Positions 1 to 10,534 of a stretch of DNA of 64,000 nt are shown here, piece after piece; within the stretch, counting starts at the first letter, position 1, and each line of letters begins with the position of its first letter. The position numbers and the translations under genes are program-made. The DNA is from Flammeovirga sp. SJP92 (GTDB taxonomy: Bacteria; Bacteroidota; Bacteroidia; Cytophagales; Flammeovirgaceae), in contig NZ_LQAQ01000120.1 in NCBI RefSeq assembly GCF_001583495.1, positions 48,279-112,278 on the forward strand, written 5' to 3'. The notes under the pieces are model-generated. The model did no database searches. It was not told the DNA's origin and saw only the letters and a program-made list of their open reading frames with translations.

Positions 1-1
1 T

Positions 2-2908
2 ATCACTTATCCTTTTACACCAAATATTACGGATACAACATTGGTATATGATTGGAAAGGACCTCAGCCTCCACTTCCCCCAAAAATATATAGAGACAAT
101 CCTGTTGGTTCTTACCTCAAGGAATTCGAAATTCCATCAAATTGGAAAGCCGAACAATCTATCATTCTTCATTTTGGAGGCGTCACATCAGCTTTTTACT
201 TATGGGTTAATGGTGAAAAAGTAGGGTACAGCCAAGGAAGTTGTTTAGCTGCAGAGTTTGATGTTACTGATTATGTTCAAGCTGGTAAAAATAAGCTGGC
301 GGTGCAAGTATTCCGATATAGTGATGGGAGTTACTTGGAAGATCAAGATATGTGGCGTTTGAGTGGAATTCACAGAGATGTGATGCTGATTGCACAACCA
401 AAAATTGCTCTAAATGATTTCTATGTAAAAACAGATTTCAATGACGATCTTTCTAATGTAAAACTCAAAATTAGACCTGCTTTATGGGTAGAAGGTGATG
501 TGAAACAGTTGCCCCAAATGACTTTGAAAGGGATGCTGTATGATGAGGAAAATAATGCAGTGCTGAACAAAGAAATGCAGGTTTCTTTACAAAAAGTATA
601 TGAGCAAAGGTGGCCTCCTAGAGACATGCCGAAGTTTGGTTTACTAGAAGCTAATTTCAAAAACCCTAAACTTTGGACGGCAGAAACGCCCAACCTGTAT
701 CAATTAGTTTTATGGATTGAAGATAAAGCGGGAAAGGTAGTAGAAGCAAGATCACATACACTAGGTTTCAGAACAATTGAGTTTGATGAAAACAATGCCC
801 TTTTAGTAAATAAAACTCCTGTGAAAATAATGGGAGTGAACAGACACGATCATCATCCCACTAAAGGAAAAGCAATCAGCAGAGCTGATATGGAAGAAGA
901 AGTACAACTTTTAAAACAATATAATTTTAACGCTGTAAGAACTTCTCATTACCCTAATGATCCTTACTTTTTAGAATTATGTAATAAGTATGGTTTATAT
1001 GTGATGGATGAAGCGAACATTGAGTGTCATCACTTGGGAAGCTACATTCCTAATCAACCATCATGGGTGGCTTCGATGATGAGTAGAGTGACAAGAATGG
1101 TGGAGAGAGATAAGAATCAGCCTTGTGTGATCTCTTGGTCATTGGGTAATGAATCAGGTACTGGACCAGCATTTGCGGCAGCAGCATCTTGGGTAAAAGA
1201 TTTTGATCCTACACGCTTCGTTCATTATGAAGGTGCTCAAGGAGACCCTACACACCCGGATTACAAAGAAGGGGATAATGTGGGTTATACTTCTCAAAAT
1301 TGGGAATCAATGGCCAACCCTAGAGATGCTTTTTATGTGGATGTAGTGAGTAGAATGTACCCGAATTTTGCACAAGTGGTGCATCTTTCAAAAAATGAAA
1401 ATATCACAAGACCTATCGTTTTGTGTGAATATATGCATGCTATGGGTAACTCTATGGGCGGACTCGGAGAGTACTGGGATTATATCAGAGCAACACCCAA
1501 TGTGATGGGAGGTTTTATCTGGGATTTCAGAGATCAAGGTTTAGTGCATAAAAATGATAAAGGTGAGACATATTACGCTTACGGTGGAGATTTTGGAGAT
1601 CTTCCCAATGATCAGAACTTCTGTATTAATGGTGTTTTTGCTCCAGATTTATCCCCAAATCCTCATGCTTACGAGGCAAAATATGTATTTCAACCCATTG
1701 CCATTACTTGGTCAGACAAGGAAAAGCAAATACTAGATATCAGGAATAGATTTTCGTTTACTAACCTTTCAGGCTACGCTTTTGAATATGTAATTAAAGA
1801 AGAAGGAAAGGAGATCAAGCGAGGTGAAATTCCAACTGTCAATTGTAATCCTAATTCATCTATCCAATTCCCATTATCAATCAAAGACATTACATGGGAT
1901 AATCAGAAGGATTATTGGATCACCATAGAAATGAAGGAATCGGAGGATCAATTATGGTGTAAAAAAGGAAGTGTTGTGGCGCATGAACAGTTGCTTCTAA
2001 GAGAAGGATCAAAGGCAGTGACTGAAGTGTCAAAATCAACAAAGATTGAATTCACGAAAACACCATCTGAATTGATATTGAAAGGTGATAAAAGTTCAAT
2101 TAAAGTAGATGCTTTGACTGGTGATTTACAGGTGTTTAGATATAATGGAAAAGACCTGTTGAGTAAACCTTTGAAATTGAACTTCTGGAGACCATCAATT
2201 GATAATGATGTACGAGGTATTAGTGCAAGACCGATCAGTAAGTCAACGAAATTCTGGAAAAACATTGATCAGAGATGGACGAGCGTAAAAGTAAAGTCTA
2301 AAAAGGTAGGATCTACTATGGTTAAAGTAGAAGTTGAGAAAGTGTTGAAGGATAGTGTGGAGGTACTTTTGACGTATACTATTTCAGATCAGAAAGTAGA
2401 GGTTGAAGCAGAAGTAAACAGGCTTGGTGATGTGCCTAACTTTATCACTTTCGGTGTTCAGTTTGGTATTCCGAAAAGCTATAATGATGTAGCATATTAC
2501 GGAAATGGCCCATTTGAATCTTATGCTGATAGAAAAAGGGCTACTGTGGTGGACGTTTTTGCAATGAAGACGGAGGAGTTATACTTCCCTTATATCAAGC
2601 CTCAAGAAACAGGCAACAGAACGGATACAAGGTGGGTAGCATTGAAGGGAAAAGACAATCAATTGAAGATTGAAGCGAATTCAACTTTTGATTTCTCAAT
2701 TTGGCCTTATGCAACAGATAAGATCAAAAAGGCAAAGCATCAGTTTGGATTAGCAGGAGAAGAAGATTTTACAGTAAACATTCTAGCAGAACAAGCGGGG
2801 TTAGGTGGGACATTATCAGTCACACAACCTCAATATAGAATGGATAAAAAAACATATAGATTGAGTTTCAGTATTCGTGGAGAATATCTGGATAATAAGA
2901 TTAAGTAA
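2..2908 (+). CDS. GH2 beta-galactosidase (LacZ type), 5' end beyond window
   Basis: Glycoside hydrolase family 2 enzyme that removes beta-linked galactose; expected to act in the periplasm on carrageenan oligosaccharides freed by the downstream GH16. The frame is open to the window edge, so the true start and any signal peptide lie upstream; the TTG at 41 is not a credible start because the preceding codons already read the LacZ-like stretch YPFTPNI. Visible in order: sugar-binding domain (SGxxRDV-type motif near 370-390 nt), Ig-like domain, TIM barrel with acid/base Glu in WSLGNESG (codon 1151-1153) and nucleophile Glu in LCEYMHAMGNS (codon 1427-1429), then a beta-galactosidase small-chain domain with GNGPFESYADR. 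The LacZ-like five-domain length is nearly complete. Specificity for carrageenan products is inferred from context. Confidence 0.93.
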   Translation: MTYPFTPNITDTTLVYDWKGPQPPLPPKIYRDNPVGSYLKEFEIPSNWKAEQSIILHFGGVTSAFYLWVNGEKVGYSQGSCLAAEFDVTDYVQAGKNKLAVQVFRYSDGSYLEDQDMWRLSGIHRDVMLIAQPKIALNDFYVKTDFNDDLSNVKLKIRPALWVEGDVKQLPQMTLKGMLYDEENNAVLNKEMQVSLQKVYEQRWPPRDMPKFGLLEANFKNPKLWTAETPNLYQLVLWIEDKAGKVVEARSHTLGFRTIEFDENNALLVNKTPVKIMGVNRHDHHPTKGKAISRADMEEEVQLLKQYNFNAVRTSHYPNDPYFLELCNKYGLYVMDEANIECHHLGSYIPNQPSWVASMMSRVTRMVERDKNQPCVISWSLGNESGTGPAFAAAASWVKDFDPTRFVHYEGAQGDPTHPDYKEGDNVGYTSQNWESMANPRDAFYVDVVSRMYPNFAQVVHLSKNENITRPIVLCEYMHAMGNSMGGLGEYWDYIRATPNVMGGFIWDFRDQGLVHKNDKGETYYAYGGDFGDLPNDQNFCINGVFAPDLSPNPHAYEAKYVFQPIAITWSDKEKQILDIRNRFSFTNLSGYAFEYVIKEEGKEIKRGEIPTVNCNPNSSIQFPLSIKDITWDNQKDYWITIEMKESEDQLWCKKGSVVAHEQLLLREGSKAVTEVSKSTKIEFTKTPSELILKGDKSSIKVDALTGDLQVFRYNGKDLLSKPLKLNFWRPSIDNDVRGISARPISKSTKFWKNIDQRWTSVKVKSKKVGSTMVKVEVEKVLKDSVEVLLTYTISDQKVEVEAEVNRLGDVPNFITFGVQFGIPKSYNDVAYYGNGPFESYADRKRATVVDVFAMKTEELYFPYIKPQETGNRTDTRWVALKGKDNQLKIEANSTFDFSIWPYATDKIKKAKHQFGLAGEEDFTVNILAEQAGLGGTLSVTQPQYRMDKKTYRLSFSIRGEYLDNKIK

Positions 2909-3042
2909 TTCAAAATCAACAATAAATAGTGTAAAACTAGCTAAATAAAAACCAATGTATCAAAGGTTTAATAACGGACGAAAACCTTTGAAGTACCTAT
3001 GATAGATTTTGATGTAACATTTCATTTCATTTCATTGATACT

Positions 3043-3077
3043 AACTCCTGAGTAATGTTTACTCGGGAGTTTTTTAT
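3043..3077 (+). terminator. Rho-independent terminator after GH2
   Basis: A 12-bp stem (AACTCCTGAGTA at 3043-3054 with TACTCGGGAGTT at 3060-3071, one G-U pair) is followed by a run of T. It separates the GH2 transcript from the susC promoter region. Confidence 0.85.
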
Positions 3078-3467
3078 TGTTCTTATATATTGTAAATCAG
3101 TAATATATATTACTGTGTTTGTCGTTTACCTCCAACCAATTAGCCCTTCATCAAAAGTTAATTTAATTAAAATGAAGGGGGAAGCTTTATTGTTTTTACT
3201 GCATTTGAAGCGTTAAATTCTTTGAAAAATCAACTCAAACCTATCCAAAACTAACACCAATTTACCCTCAATCCTTAAGATGTTAAAAAAGTGTAAGTAA
3301 AGGGTAATTATTACACATAAGCTCTCTGTGGTCTTGAGTAATATTGTAATGTAAGATAGCAACGTTCGTCTACATTAATATTTTTTCAGAGAAAGTGTGC
3401 TTGCAGAAGACTCTTTCATCATCTGTTCATTAATCATAAAGTTATGTTATTCTTAAGTAAACTTAGT
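3078..3467 (+). promoter_or_regulatory. Upstream region of the susCD operon with an 18-bp palindrome
   Basis: Gap of about 390 bases between the GH2 terminator and susC. It holds a perfect palindrome, CAGTAATATATATTACTG, at 3098-3115, but no convincing -33/-7 pair and no small gene. It should contain the susC promoter and long leader. The palindrome is a candidate operator but lies more than 300 nt from the start codon. Confidence 0.4.
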
Positions 3468-6400
3468 ATGAATCGGAAAGTGATACCAAAAGCGGGTTTT
3501 ATGACCTTCTTCTTAATGATTTTTTATACAACTATTTCTCTTGCTCAAGAAGTTGTTGTAGCAGGCCAAGTATTGGATCAAGGAGAACCATTACCTGGTG
3601 TGAATGTTATAGTGAAAGGTACAACGAAAGGTACAGTTACTGATTTTGATGGTAAGTTCAGTATCAATGTATTAAAAGAAGATGTTTTAGTTTTCAATTA
3701 CATCGGATATGTGCCTCAAGAGCATGAAGTAGGAACAACTACAACTTTTAATATTGATTTAAAACAAGATCTTGAGTTATTAGATGAGATCGTAGTTGTA
3801 GGTTATGGTGTTCAAAAGAAAAAGGAAGTTACAGGTGCTGTAAACAACGTAGGATCTGAAGCTTTAGAGAAGATGCCTACTCCAGATTTAGGAACAGCAT
3901 TACAAGGACAAGTGGCAGGTGTAAACGTACAAGCATCAAGTGGTGCTCCAGGTGCTCCAGCTAACATCCAAATTAGAGGTGTAGGTTCACTTTCAGGTGC
4001 TACAGAGCCTTTATACGTAGTGGATGGTATTCCTTACCAAAACAACCCAAATATTGCTCCTTCTCAAATTAAATCAGTTGATATCCTTAAAGATGGTGCA
4101 TCAGCAGCGATTTACGGTGTAAGAGCATCAAACGGTGTAATCTTGATCACAACAAAAACGGGTGATCCAGGAAAAGTAAAAGTAGATTTTACAGCTTGGG
4201 GTGGTTTCCAAAATATTACTTCAGGTACTCCATTAATGGATACACACCAGCAGTTCTACTATGATCAATTAAGATCAGACGCAACAGGTATTCCTTCATC
4301 TGTACTTGCAACAAACCCAAGAGCTTTAGAAAATAATACAGACTTTATTGGAGCAATTCAAAATGATAATGCTGCAATTCAGAACTACGAATTAAACGTT
4401 TCTTCAGGTAAAGGTGATTTATTGTTGAATGCTAACGTGAACTACTTCAACCAAGAGGGTGTCATCATCAACTCAGGTTTTGATCGATTGGCTACTCGTT
4501 TAACGGGATCAATGAACAAGAAGAAATTCAAAATGTTTGCTTCGGTTGGTTTCCAAAATGAAAACAGAAGAAGAGAGCCATGGGCAATCTATGAGCAAGC
4601 AATGCGTCAAATGCCATGGAACACTCCTTTAGAGGATCTACCAACAAACGGTGATGTGATTCAGATTCCAGACCAAAATGAAATTACTTATAGTTACTTA
4701 TCTGGTATTATGTCAAATACTGACCTTCAAAATACCAAAAGATTCAACTTTGCATTCAATGCTTCTTACGAGATCTTGGAAGACTTAACTTTCCAAGTAA
4801 GAGCAGGTAGTAACTTCTTAAACTCAACTAGAAATCGTTTCCAACCAAAATATACTATTATTGATGCGAACGGAAATTATAACCCAACAGCATCAAGACC
4901 ACAAGCAAGATCAAATGAGGATTACGTATGGGATGAAAGATATACTTTAGAAAATATTTTGACTTATAACAAGTCGATCGGTAAGCACAACTTAAACTTT
5001 ACAGGTTCATACTCATTTGAGCAATACACTAACAGAACTACTGGTCTTTTAATGTCATTTGCAGAAAATGGTAACAACGAAGTGAAAGTACCTGGTGCGG
5101 CAGTATCTATCTCAAATCCAACAGGTCATATTTATGAAACAGCGCTGATTGGTATGATGGGTAGATTGCAATATAGCTATGACAGTAAATACTTGCTTTC
5201 TGTTTCACTAAGAAGAGACGGTACTTCACAGTTCAATCCTGATAACAGATTTGATGTATTCCCAGGTGTTTCATTAGGTTGGAACGTGGACAGAGAGAAC
5301 TTCTGGAATGTAGATTTCATCAGCGGTTTAAAAGTAAGAGCTTCTTATGCTGAACTAGGTAACAACAGAGTAGGTGCTAACCCATACATTGCTTCTCCAG
5401 TAATTGAGCAAGGTGTGAACTACTTATACGGTTACAGCAAAGACTTAACACCAGGTCTTACTCAAAGAAGATTTGCCAACCCTAATATCTCATGGGAAAC
5501 TTCAGTGGCACAAAACATCGGTATTGACGTAACAATGTGGAATGACAGAATCCAGTTTACTGCTGACGTTTATAAAAACGAGAAGCGTGACATGATCTTA
5601 GGTCAGCAACTTCCATTGTCTGCAGGTGTGAATTTGACAAGAGAAGGCGGTGAGATTTCTTCTTACAGAACTTACACATTGAATGCTGGTGACATGACAA
5701 ACACAGGTCTTGAATTAGCATTGAACTACAAGAACCAAACAGAGTATGGCTTATCATACAATATTGGTGTGACATTCACGAAGAACAAAAACGTTGTAAA
5801 TAACTTGAATGGAGTATCAAGAGGTTATGCAGGTGGTCGTCCATCATTGACAAACAACTCAATGGATTACACTACTTTCATGGCAGAAGGATATGAGGCT
5901 GGTGCTTTCTTCTTAGTTCAGACTGATGGAATCATCAAAACAGAAGAAGAATTGAAGCATTACCAAGAAAATGTGAACCCAAGTGCTCGTTTAGGTGATG
6001 TAAGATACATTGATCAAGATGGTGACGGTGAAATTACAGACAACGATAGAGTTTATGCTGGATCAGGTATGCCAGACTTCGAATCAGGTATTGTAGCAAC
6101 AGTAGCTTACAAAGGCTTTGATTTCTTCATCCAAGGTTACTACTCATACGGTGCTGAAATTCTTAACGGATCAAAATTATATGCTTACTCAGAAAGTAGA
6201 CATTCAGACCTAGTAGGAATGTGGAGCCCTCAAAACCCTACTTCTGATATTCCATTAGTAACTTATAATCAAAGTGAAAACGTAAGAGCTTACTCTGATC
6301 TATGGTTAGAAGATGGTACTTACTTCAGAATCAGAACAATCACTTTAGGATATGATTTGGGTAGATTGATCAGCGAAAAATCAGGAATTGCTAAAGCAAG

Positions 6401-6554
6401 AGTATACGTGTCAGCAGTGAACCCATTCACTTTCACAAAGTACACTGGTTACGATCCTGAAGTTGGTGGAGAAGGAATCTCAATGAGAGGTGTTGACAGA
6501 GGTAACTACCCTGTATCAAGACAATTCTTAATTGGTGCTCAACTTAGTTTTTAA
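3468..6554 (+). CDS. SusC-like TonB-dependent outer-membrane glycan importer
   Basis: Outer-membrane TonB-dependent transporter of the SusC/RagA class that pulls oligosaccharides bound by its SusD partner into the periplasm. The chosen ATG gives MNRKVIPKAGF then a hydrophobic stretch ending SLAQ, a good signal peptide; an in-frame ATG at 3444 would add eight residues. After it come a carboxypeptidase-regulatory-like domain (VAGQVLDQGEPLPGVNV), a DEIVVVGYG TonB-box-like segment, the plug (PLYVVDGIPYQNN, SIKSVDILKDGASAAIYG-like block) and a long beta-barrel ending in the terminal aromatic residue of QLSF. About 1028 residues is normal for the family. It is followed at 18 nt by susD. Carrageenan-oligosaccharide specificity is inferred from the downstream enzymes. 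Confidence 0.95.
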   Translation: MNRKVIPKAGFMTFFLMIFYTTISLAQEVVVAGQVLDQGEPLPGVNVIVKGTTKGTVTDFDGKFSINVLKEDVLVFNYIGYVPQEHEVGTTTTFNIDLKQDLELLDEIVVVGYGVQKKKEVTGAVNNVGSEALEKMPTPDLGTALQGQVAGVNVQASSGAPGAPANIQIRGVGSLSGATEPLYVVDGIPYQNNPNIAPSQIKSVDILKDGASAAIYGVRASNGVILITTKTGDPGKVKVDFTAWGGFQNITSGTPLMDTHQQFYYDQLRSDATGIPSSVLATNPRALENNTDFIGAIQNDNAAIQNYELNVSSGKGDLLLNANVNYFNQEGVIINSGFDRLATRLTGSMNKKKFKMFASVGFQNENRRREPWAIYEQAMRQMPWNTPLEDLPTNGDVIQIPDQNEITYSYLSGIMSNTDLQNTKRFNFAFNASYEILEDLTFQVRAGSNFLNSTRNRFQPKYTIIDANGNYNPTASRPQARSNEDYVWDERYTLENILTYNKSIGKHNLNFTGSYSFEQYTNRTTGLLMSFAENGNNEVKVPGAAVSISNPTGHIYETALIGMMGRLQYSYDSKYLLSVSLRRDGTSQFNPDNRFDVFPGVSLGWNVDRENFWNVDFISGLKVRASYAELGNNRVGANPYIASPVIEQGVNYLYGYSKDLTPGLTQRRFANPNISWETSVAQNIGIDVTMWNDRIQFTADVYKNEKRDMILGQQLPLSAGVNLTREGGEISSYRTYTLNAGDMTNTGLELALNYKNQTEYGLSYNIGVTFTKNKNVVNNLNGVSRGYAGGRPSLTNNSMDYTTFMAEGYEAGAFFLVQTDGIIKTEEELKHYQENVNPSARLGDVRYIDQDGDGEITDNDRVYAGSGMPDFESGIVATVAYKGFDFFIQGYYSYGAEILNGSKLYAYSESRHSDLVGMWSPQNPTSDIPLVTYNQSENVRAYSDLWLEDGTYFRIRTITLGYDLGRLISEKSGIAKARVYVSAVNPFTFTKYTGYDPEVGGEGISMRGVDRGNYPVSRQFLIGAQLSF

Positions 6555-6572
6555 TTAAAAAGAAGTATTACA

Positions 6573-8294
6573 ATGAATGCTTTAAAGAAGATATTAATCG
6601 TACAATTGATAGCAGGGATGTTTGGACTAACATCATGTAATCATGATGAGTTTTTAAATCGAAAAAACCCTAATGCTATCACAGAAGCAACATTCTGGGA
6701 AACAGAATCAGATGCTGAAGCGGCACTAACTACTGTGTATGCTGCCTTACAATACCAATCAATCAGTGGTGGTCATTTAACTTATGAAATGATCAGAAGT
6801 GATTTAGGTGGAACAAATGACTGGGTAAAACATTTCCCTTACACTGAATTTATTATTCCAGACAACAGTTTACCAGTTTTCAACAAGTGGGCTGAGTGTT
6901 ACAATGGTATTTTCAGAGCCAATCAGGTGATTGATAATATCCCAACAATGGATCAGCTTTCTGAAGAAAGAAAAGAAGAAATCTTAGCAGAAGCACGTTT
7001 CTTAAGAGCATTCTTCTACTTTGAAGTAGCACATACTTTTGGTGGTGGTGTGATCAAAACATCTTCAAAAATTACAGATCATAATGTTCCTTTCTCAACG
7101 ATTGTTGAAGTAACAAGCCAAGTAATTTTACCAGATTTGGAATATGCAATTGAGCGGCTTCCTTTGACAAGACCTGAGACGTTGTTAGGTAAAGCAACTT
7201 GGGGAATGGCAACTACTTTATTAGGTAAAGTTTACTTGTACAACAAAGAGTGGACAAAAGCAGCAACAGAGTTCAAAAAAGTAATTGACTCAGGTTTGTA
7301 TCAGTTAGCTTCTAACTATGCTGAAAACTTCAGACATGATGTAATTTATAACTCAGAGTCAATCATGGAAGTGCCATTTGATGGTTCAATCAACTCAGGT
7401 GCTCAAGATGCAAGTATTGTAGATGATGGTCCTAACAATGCCGGTGGTGAATCTTCAAAACTAGCACGTTGGTATGGTCCTTACTCACTTGGAGGATGGC
7501 AAGCAATGTTGCCTACTTACTGGGCACACGAACTATTAGTATCAGATTCAGTTGCAGGTTCTAATGCACATTCATCAAGATACACGGCTACTATAGCAGG
7601 TAGAGATGCTGAAGGTTTATACTACAACAAGCCAGCTTCAGAATTGAAAGCGGATGTTCCAAGAAGATGGGGATTTGGTGAATCATCATATGTGAAAAAA
7701 TACGCTAACTGGTATCATTTGGATGTTGAAGATCCAGAAAACAGATCATCAATTCACTACAAACACATGAGATTGTCAGATGTATACTTAATGTATGCTG
7801 AGGCAGTGCTAGAAGGTGAAAGTAACATCAATACAGCGATCGAATACATTGACAAAGTAAGATCTCGTGCAGGTGTAGTTACATTGCAAGAGTACATCAA
7901 CAATGACGGTGGTATTCCTCAATTGCACGTTTCTCAAGTATTGTATGGCGCAAGAACAATTGTACCAGCTACTTTAGAAAACGTTAGAACTCACCTTCGT
8001 ATGGTAGAACGTCCAACAGAGTTGGCATTCGAAAATTCAAGATGGAGAGACTTAGTAAGATGGGGTATTATCAAAGACGTGTTCACAAGTCACCACAATG
8101 ATGAGGACTTAAGAATCGAAATCTTCGATAGATTAAGTGACGAACTAGGAGAAGCTCCTCCTCCAGTAGCACCACTTTACATTGAAGCTAGAATCCGTCC
8201 TGACTTTGTCAACAACTGGAACTTCTATAGTTCTGACAAGCACGACTACTTCCCAATTCCAGCTGCAGAAGTTCAAGCTAACGACGCAATCTAA
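6573..8294 (+). CDS. SusD/RagB-family surface glycan-binding lipoprotein
   Basis: Lid protein of the SusCD importer; captures glycan at the cell surface. The N terminus MNALKKILIVQLIAGMFGLTSC is a lipoprotein signal with lipobox LTSC (Cys22), followed by the usual SusD opening (LNRKNPNAITEATFWETESDAEAALTTVYAAL). TPR-like helices include LAEARFLRAFFYFEVAHTFG, and the C terminus has the family-typical DYFPIPAAEV. At 573 residues it is of ordinary length. It sits between susC and a glycan-binding lipoprotein with gaps of 18 and 14 nt, so the three are surely co-transcribed. Confidence 0.95.
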   Translation: MNALKKILIVQLIAGMFGLTSCNHDEFLNRKNPNAITEATFWETESDAEAALTTVYAALQYQSISGGHLTYEMIRSDLGGTNDWVKHFPYTEFIIPDNSLPVFNKWAECYNGIFRANQVIDNIPTMDQLSEERKEEILAEARFLRAFFYFEVAHTFGGGVIKTSSKITDHNVPFSTIVEVTSQVILPDLEYAIERLPLTRPETLLGKATWGMATTLLGKVYLYNKEWTKAATEFKKVIDSGLYQLASNYAENFRHDVIYNSESIMEVPFDGSINSGAQDASIVDDGPNNAGGESSKLARWYGPYSLGGWQAMLPTYWAHELLVSDSVAGSNAHSSRYTATIAGRDAEGLYYNKPASELKADVPRRWGFGESSYVKKYANWYHLDVEDPENRSSIHYKHMRLSDVYLMYAEAVLEGESNINTAIEYIDKVRSRAGVVTLQEYINNDGGIPQLHVSQVLYGARTIVPATLENVRTHLRMVERPTELAFENSRWRDLVRWGIIKDVFTSHHNDEDLRIEIFDRLSDELGEAPPPVAPLYIEARIRPDFVNNWNFYSSDKHDYFPIPAAEVQANDAI

Positions 8295-8308
8295 AAAAGA
8301 GATCAATC

Positions 8309-9922
8309 ATGACAAATTTGAATTATATAAAATTATTCATCCTTTCATCACTTGCCCTTTTAATGGGGGCATGTGGTGAGGAGTTGAACAATCCGACCGT
8401 AAATACACCAAGTCATAGTGTACTTAGAATTTCACAAGCTTCTAATGAAAATACCATCAACATCAATCAGCATATTGATTTTGCAGATGTATCACAAGGT
8501 ATTGAAAGCAGACAATGGGTTTTCCCTGATGAAGATGTTACATTAGAAGGTAATCCTCAAGATGCTCAAGTAAGAGGTACTTTCCACAAAGCAGGTTCTT
8601 ATGATGTAACCTTAAGTCAAGTTTTTAAAAACAACGCTTTTGTAGGTTCTGAAACTGTAGCAAGAGAAACAAACAAAATTGATACAACAATTGTAGTAAC
8701 TGTTCTTCCTGCAGTACAATTGACAGAGATCAAAGCCAATATTTTAATGGCTGATGGAACACTTGGAGAAGCAGTTTCTATGGAACCAGCAACACCAACA
8801 GAAATTCCTTTCGGCAGTGTATTACGTTTTACTTATGATGCCATCGGTAATCCAAATGAAATTCGCGGTGAGTTACACGGTGCTGAATTAGTAGCTGAGG
8901 ATCCTGTGAATAATACGTTTGACGTGAAGTACGTGACTTTGGATAAAGTATACAGTTTTGCTCCAGTATTCGTAAGAACACAACCAATGAGCCAAGACAC
9001 TTTAGTAGTGGTTGACTTTGTGAAATGTGTTAGATCAGATGAGCCATTAGTATTAGAAGCGGTAACTGCAGATGAGGACAAGAAAATCAACTTGGTGTAT
9101 TCAAGAGGTTTGAATGCGAACTCTCCAAAAGCTTCAGATTACAGCGTAACAATCAAAACTGCTAAAGGTGCTACATTAACACCAGAAATCACTTCAGCTT
9201 TTGTAAGCCCGGATAACCCTAGTAATTTAATTTTAGAAATTGGTGAAGAGTTAGTTTACAGTGATGATGCAGTGACAGTGACTTACACAGGTAATTCATT
9301 AGAATCTCAAGATGCGGCATTAGCTCCAGAATTTACGGATGAGGTATTGACTGGATCAGAAGAAGATTTATTAAAAACATCTAACTATGATTATGGTTAT
9401 GAGAACTCTTCTATGGAATACAAAGGTGCAGATCCAGCATGGTTAGGTAATGTTGTTCCTGATGTATTGGAGCAATCTACTGAGCAAATGTCAGAAGGCA
9501 GCCATAGTTTGAAAGTATCTATTCCTGCAGCAACTGATTCTAGAGCAGTGATGCCATCAGCAATTCAGACTTATCTGAATGGAGTATTACACAAGTTCTC
9601 TTTCACAGAAAATGAAAATAACAAACTAAGATTACAGTTTGATATTTATATCGAAAACAATGGAGGTGCTAGACATCCTAACGCTACATTCGATTCGAAC
9701 ATCCGTTTCCACTTAAGTAATAAGGGTTCTGATTGGCAAGAAATTGCACATGGTTTTGCAAATTCAGATGAAGGAAAGTGGTTGACATTCACAAATGTAA
9801 TCGATGTGAAAAACGTAATCAATGAATACAACTTGATTATGAAAATTGTAAACACAGGTAGCGAGCCAGCTGTTTTATACATTGATAATTTAAGATTGAA
9901 AAGATTCTATCCTAGACCATAG
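8309..9922 (+). CDS. PKD-containing surface glycan-binding lipoprotein (SGBP-like)
   Basis: Third gene of the susCD operon, in the place where Bacteroidota loci encode an extra surface glycan-binding protein. It has a lipoprotein signal with lipobox LMGAC (Cys22), then a PKD-like domain (IDFADVSQGIESRQWVFPDE and the GSYDVTLSQVF strand, about residues 45-130), two further beta-sandwich segments, and a C-terminal jelly-roll-like region (about 355-537) ending LYIDNLRLKRF, as in carbohydrate-binding modules. No catalytic motif is visible. Glycan binding is inferred from position and architecture; the ligand is unknown but probably carrageenan. Confidence 0.75.
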   Translation: MTNLNYIKLFILSSLALLMGACGEELNNPTVNTPSHSVLRISQASNENTININQHIDFADVSQGIESRQWVFPDEDVTLEGNPQDAQVRGTFHKAGSYDVTLSQVFKNNAFVGSETVARETNKIDTTIVVTVLPAVQLTEIKANILMADGTLGEAVSMEPATPTEIPFGSVLRFTYDAIGNPNEIRGELHGAELVAEDPVNNTFDVKYVTLDKVYSFAPVFVRTQPMSQDTLVVVDFVKCVRSDEPLVLEAVTADEDKKINLVYSRGLNANSPKASDYSVTIKTAKGATLTPEITSAFVSPDNPSNLILEIGEELVYSDDAVTVTYTGNSLESQDAALAPEFTDEVLTGSEEDLLKTSNYDYGYENSSMEYKGADPAWLGNVVPDVLEQSTEQMSEGSHSLKVSIPAATDSRAVMPSAIQTYLNGVLHKFSFTENENNKLRLQFDIYIENNGGARHPNATFDSNIRFHLSNKGSDWQEIAHGFANSDEGKWLTFTNVIDVKNVINEYNLIMKIVNTGSEPAVLYIDNLRLKRFYPRP

Positions 9923-9986
9923 GTTAATGTAAAGGGATAAATTAAAAGGGAAGAAAAACGATTTCTTCTCTTAAGATAAAAGTCAA

Positions 9987-10031
9987 GAGGTTAGAAGCTT
10001 AAGGTACTTCTTTAAGTTTCTAACCTCATTT
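9987..10031 (+). terminator. Terminator of the susCD-SGBP operon
   Basis: A 16-bp stem (GAGGTTAGAAGCTTAA at 9987-10002 with TTAAGTTTCTAACCTC at 10012-10027, one G-U pair) followed by ATTTTG. It ends the susCD operon 65 nt after the last stop codon. Confidence 0.75.
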
Positions 10032-10534
10032 TGTGTATTACATTTGTAATTTTAGTATATGAGGCGTCAAAATTTTCCATTTTAGGTTGTGATGAAATTA
10101 ATAAACTCATATTCTGAAAGGGTACTTTAAACCCAAAGAGGTATTGTAAACATGCTCTTAATGTTTGACTTAACATGTGGATATAGATTGACATAAGGCA
10201 CTTTATAATAAATATTATAGCTTCTTTTTCACTATTAAAAATAAGTTAAAAACCTGCTATAAGGTGGTAAATATTAAGAAGTTGAACATCATTCTAACTT
10301 CTAAATTGTCAACGAAATAAATTATTTACTTGATGCATAAGAGTTAGGTTGGAACATTACTATTGAAGGTGAAAAAGTTTTTTTGATAAATTATTGAAAG
10401 AGTGGAATTACTCTCTTTTATCTTTTCTAACAACACATATTTTGAAGGAAGATTTTTTCTCTGAAAAAGTATTTCCAACAAACTTAAGATAGTACCAGCG
10501 TATCGTTATGCATTATTAACTCTTGATTAAAATA
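10032..10534 (+). other. Non-coding gap before the kappa-carrageenase gene
   Basis: About 500 AT-rich bases that should contain the carrageenase promoter and leader. I see no gene; a 60-codon opposite-strand frame at 10012-10194 overlaps the terminator and looks like chance. No clear TAnnTTTG element was found. The word TAAGATAG (10485-10492) also occurs before susC (3352-3359), a weak hint of a shared element. Confidence 0.4.

Noticed and set aside
10012..10194. 60-codon - strand frame after the SGBP gene
   Set aside because: It overlaps the operon terminator, lacks a signal or known motif and lies in AT-rich non-coding sequence.
3352..10492. Shared TAAGATAG words before susC and the carrageenase as a regulon motif
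   Set aside because: Only eight bases match and the spacing to the start codons differs (about 110 versus 45 nt); too weak to claim.
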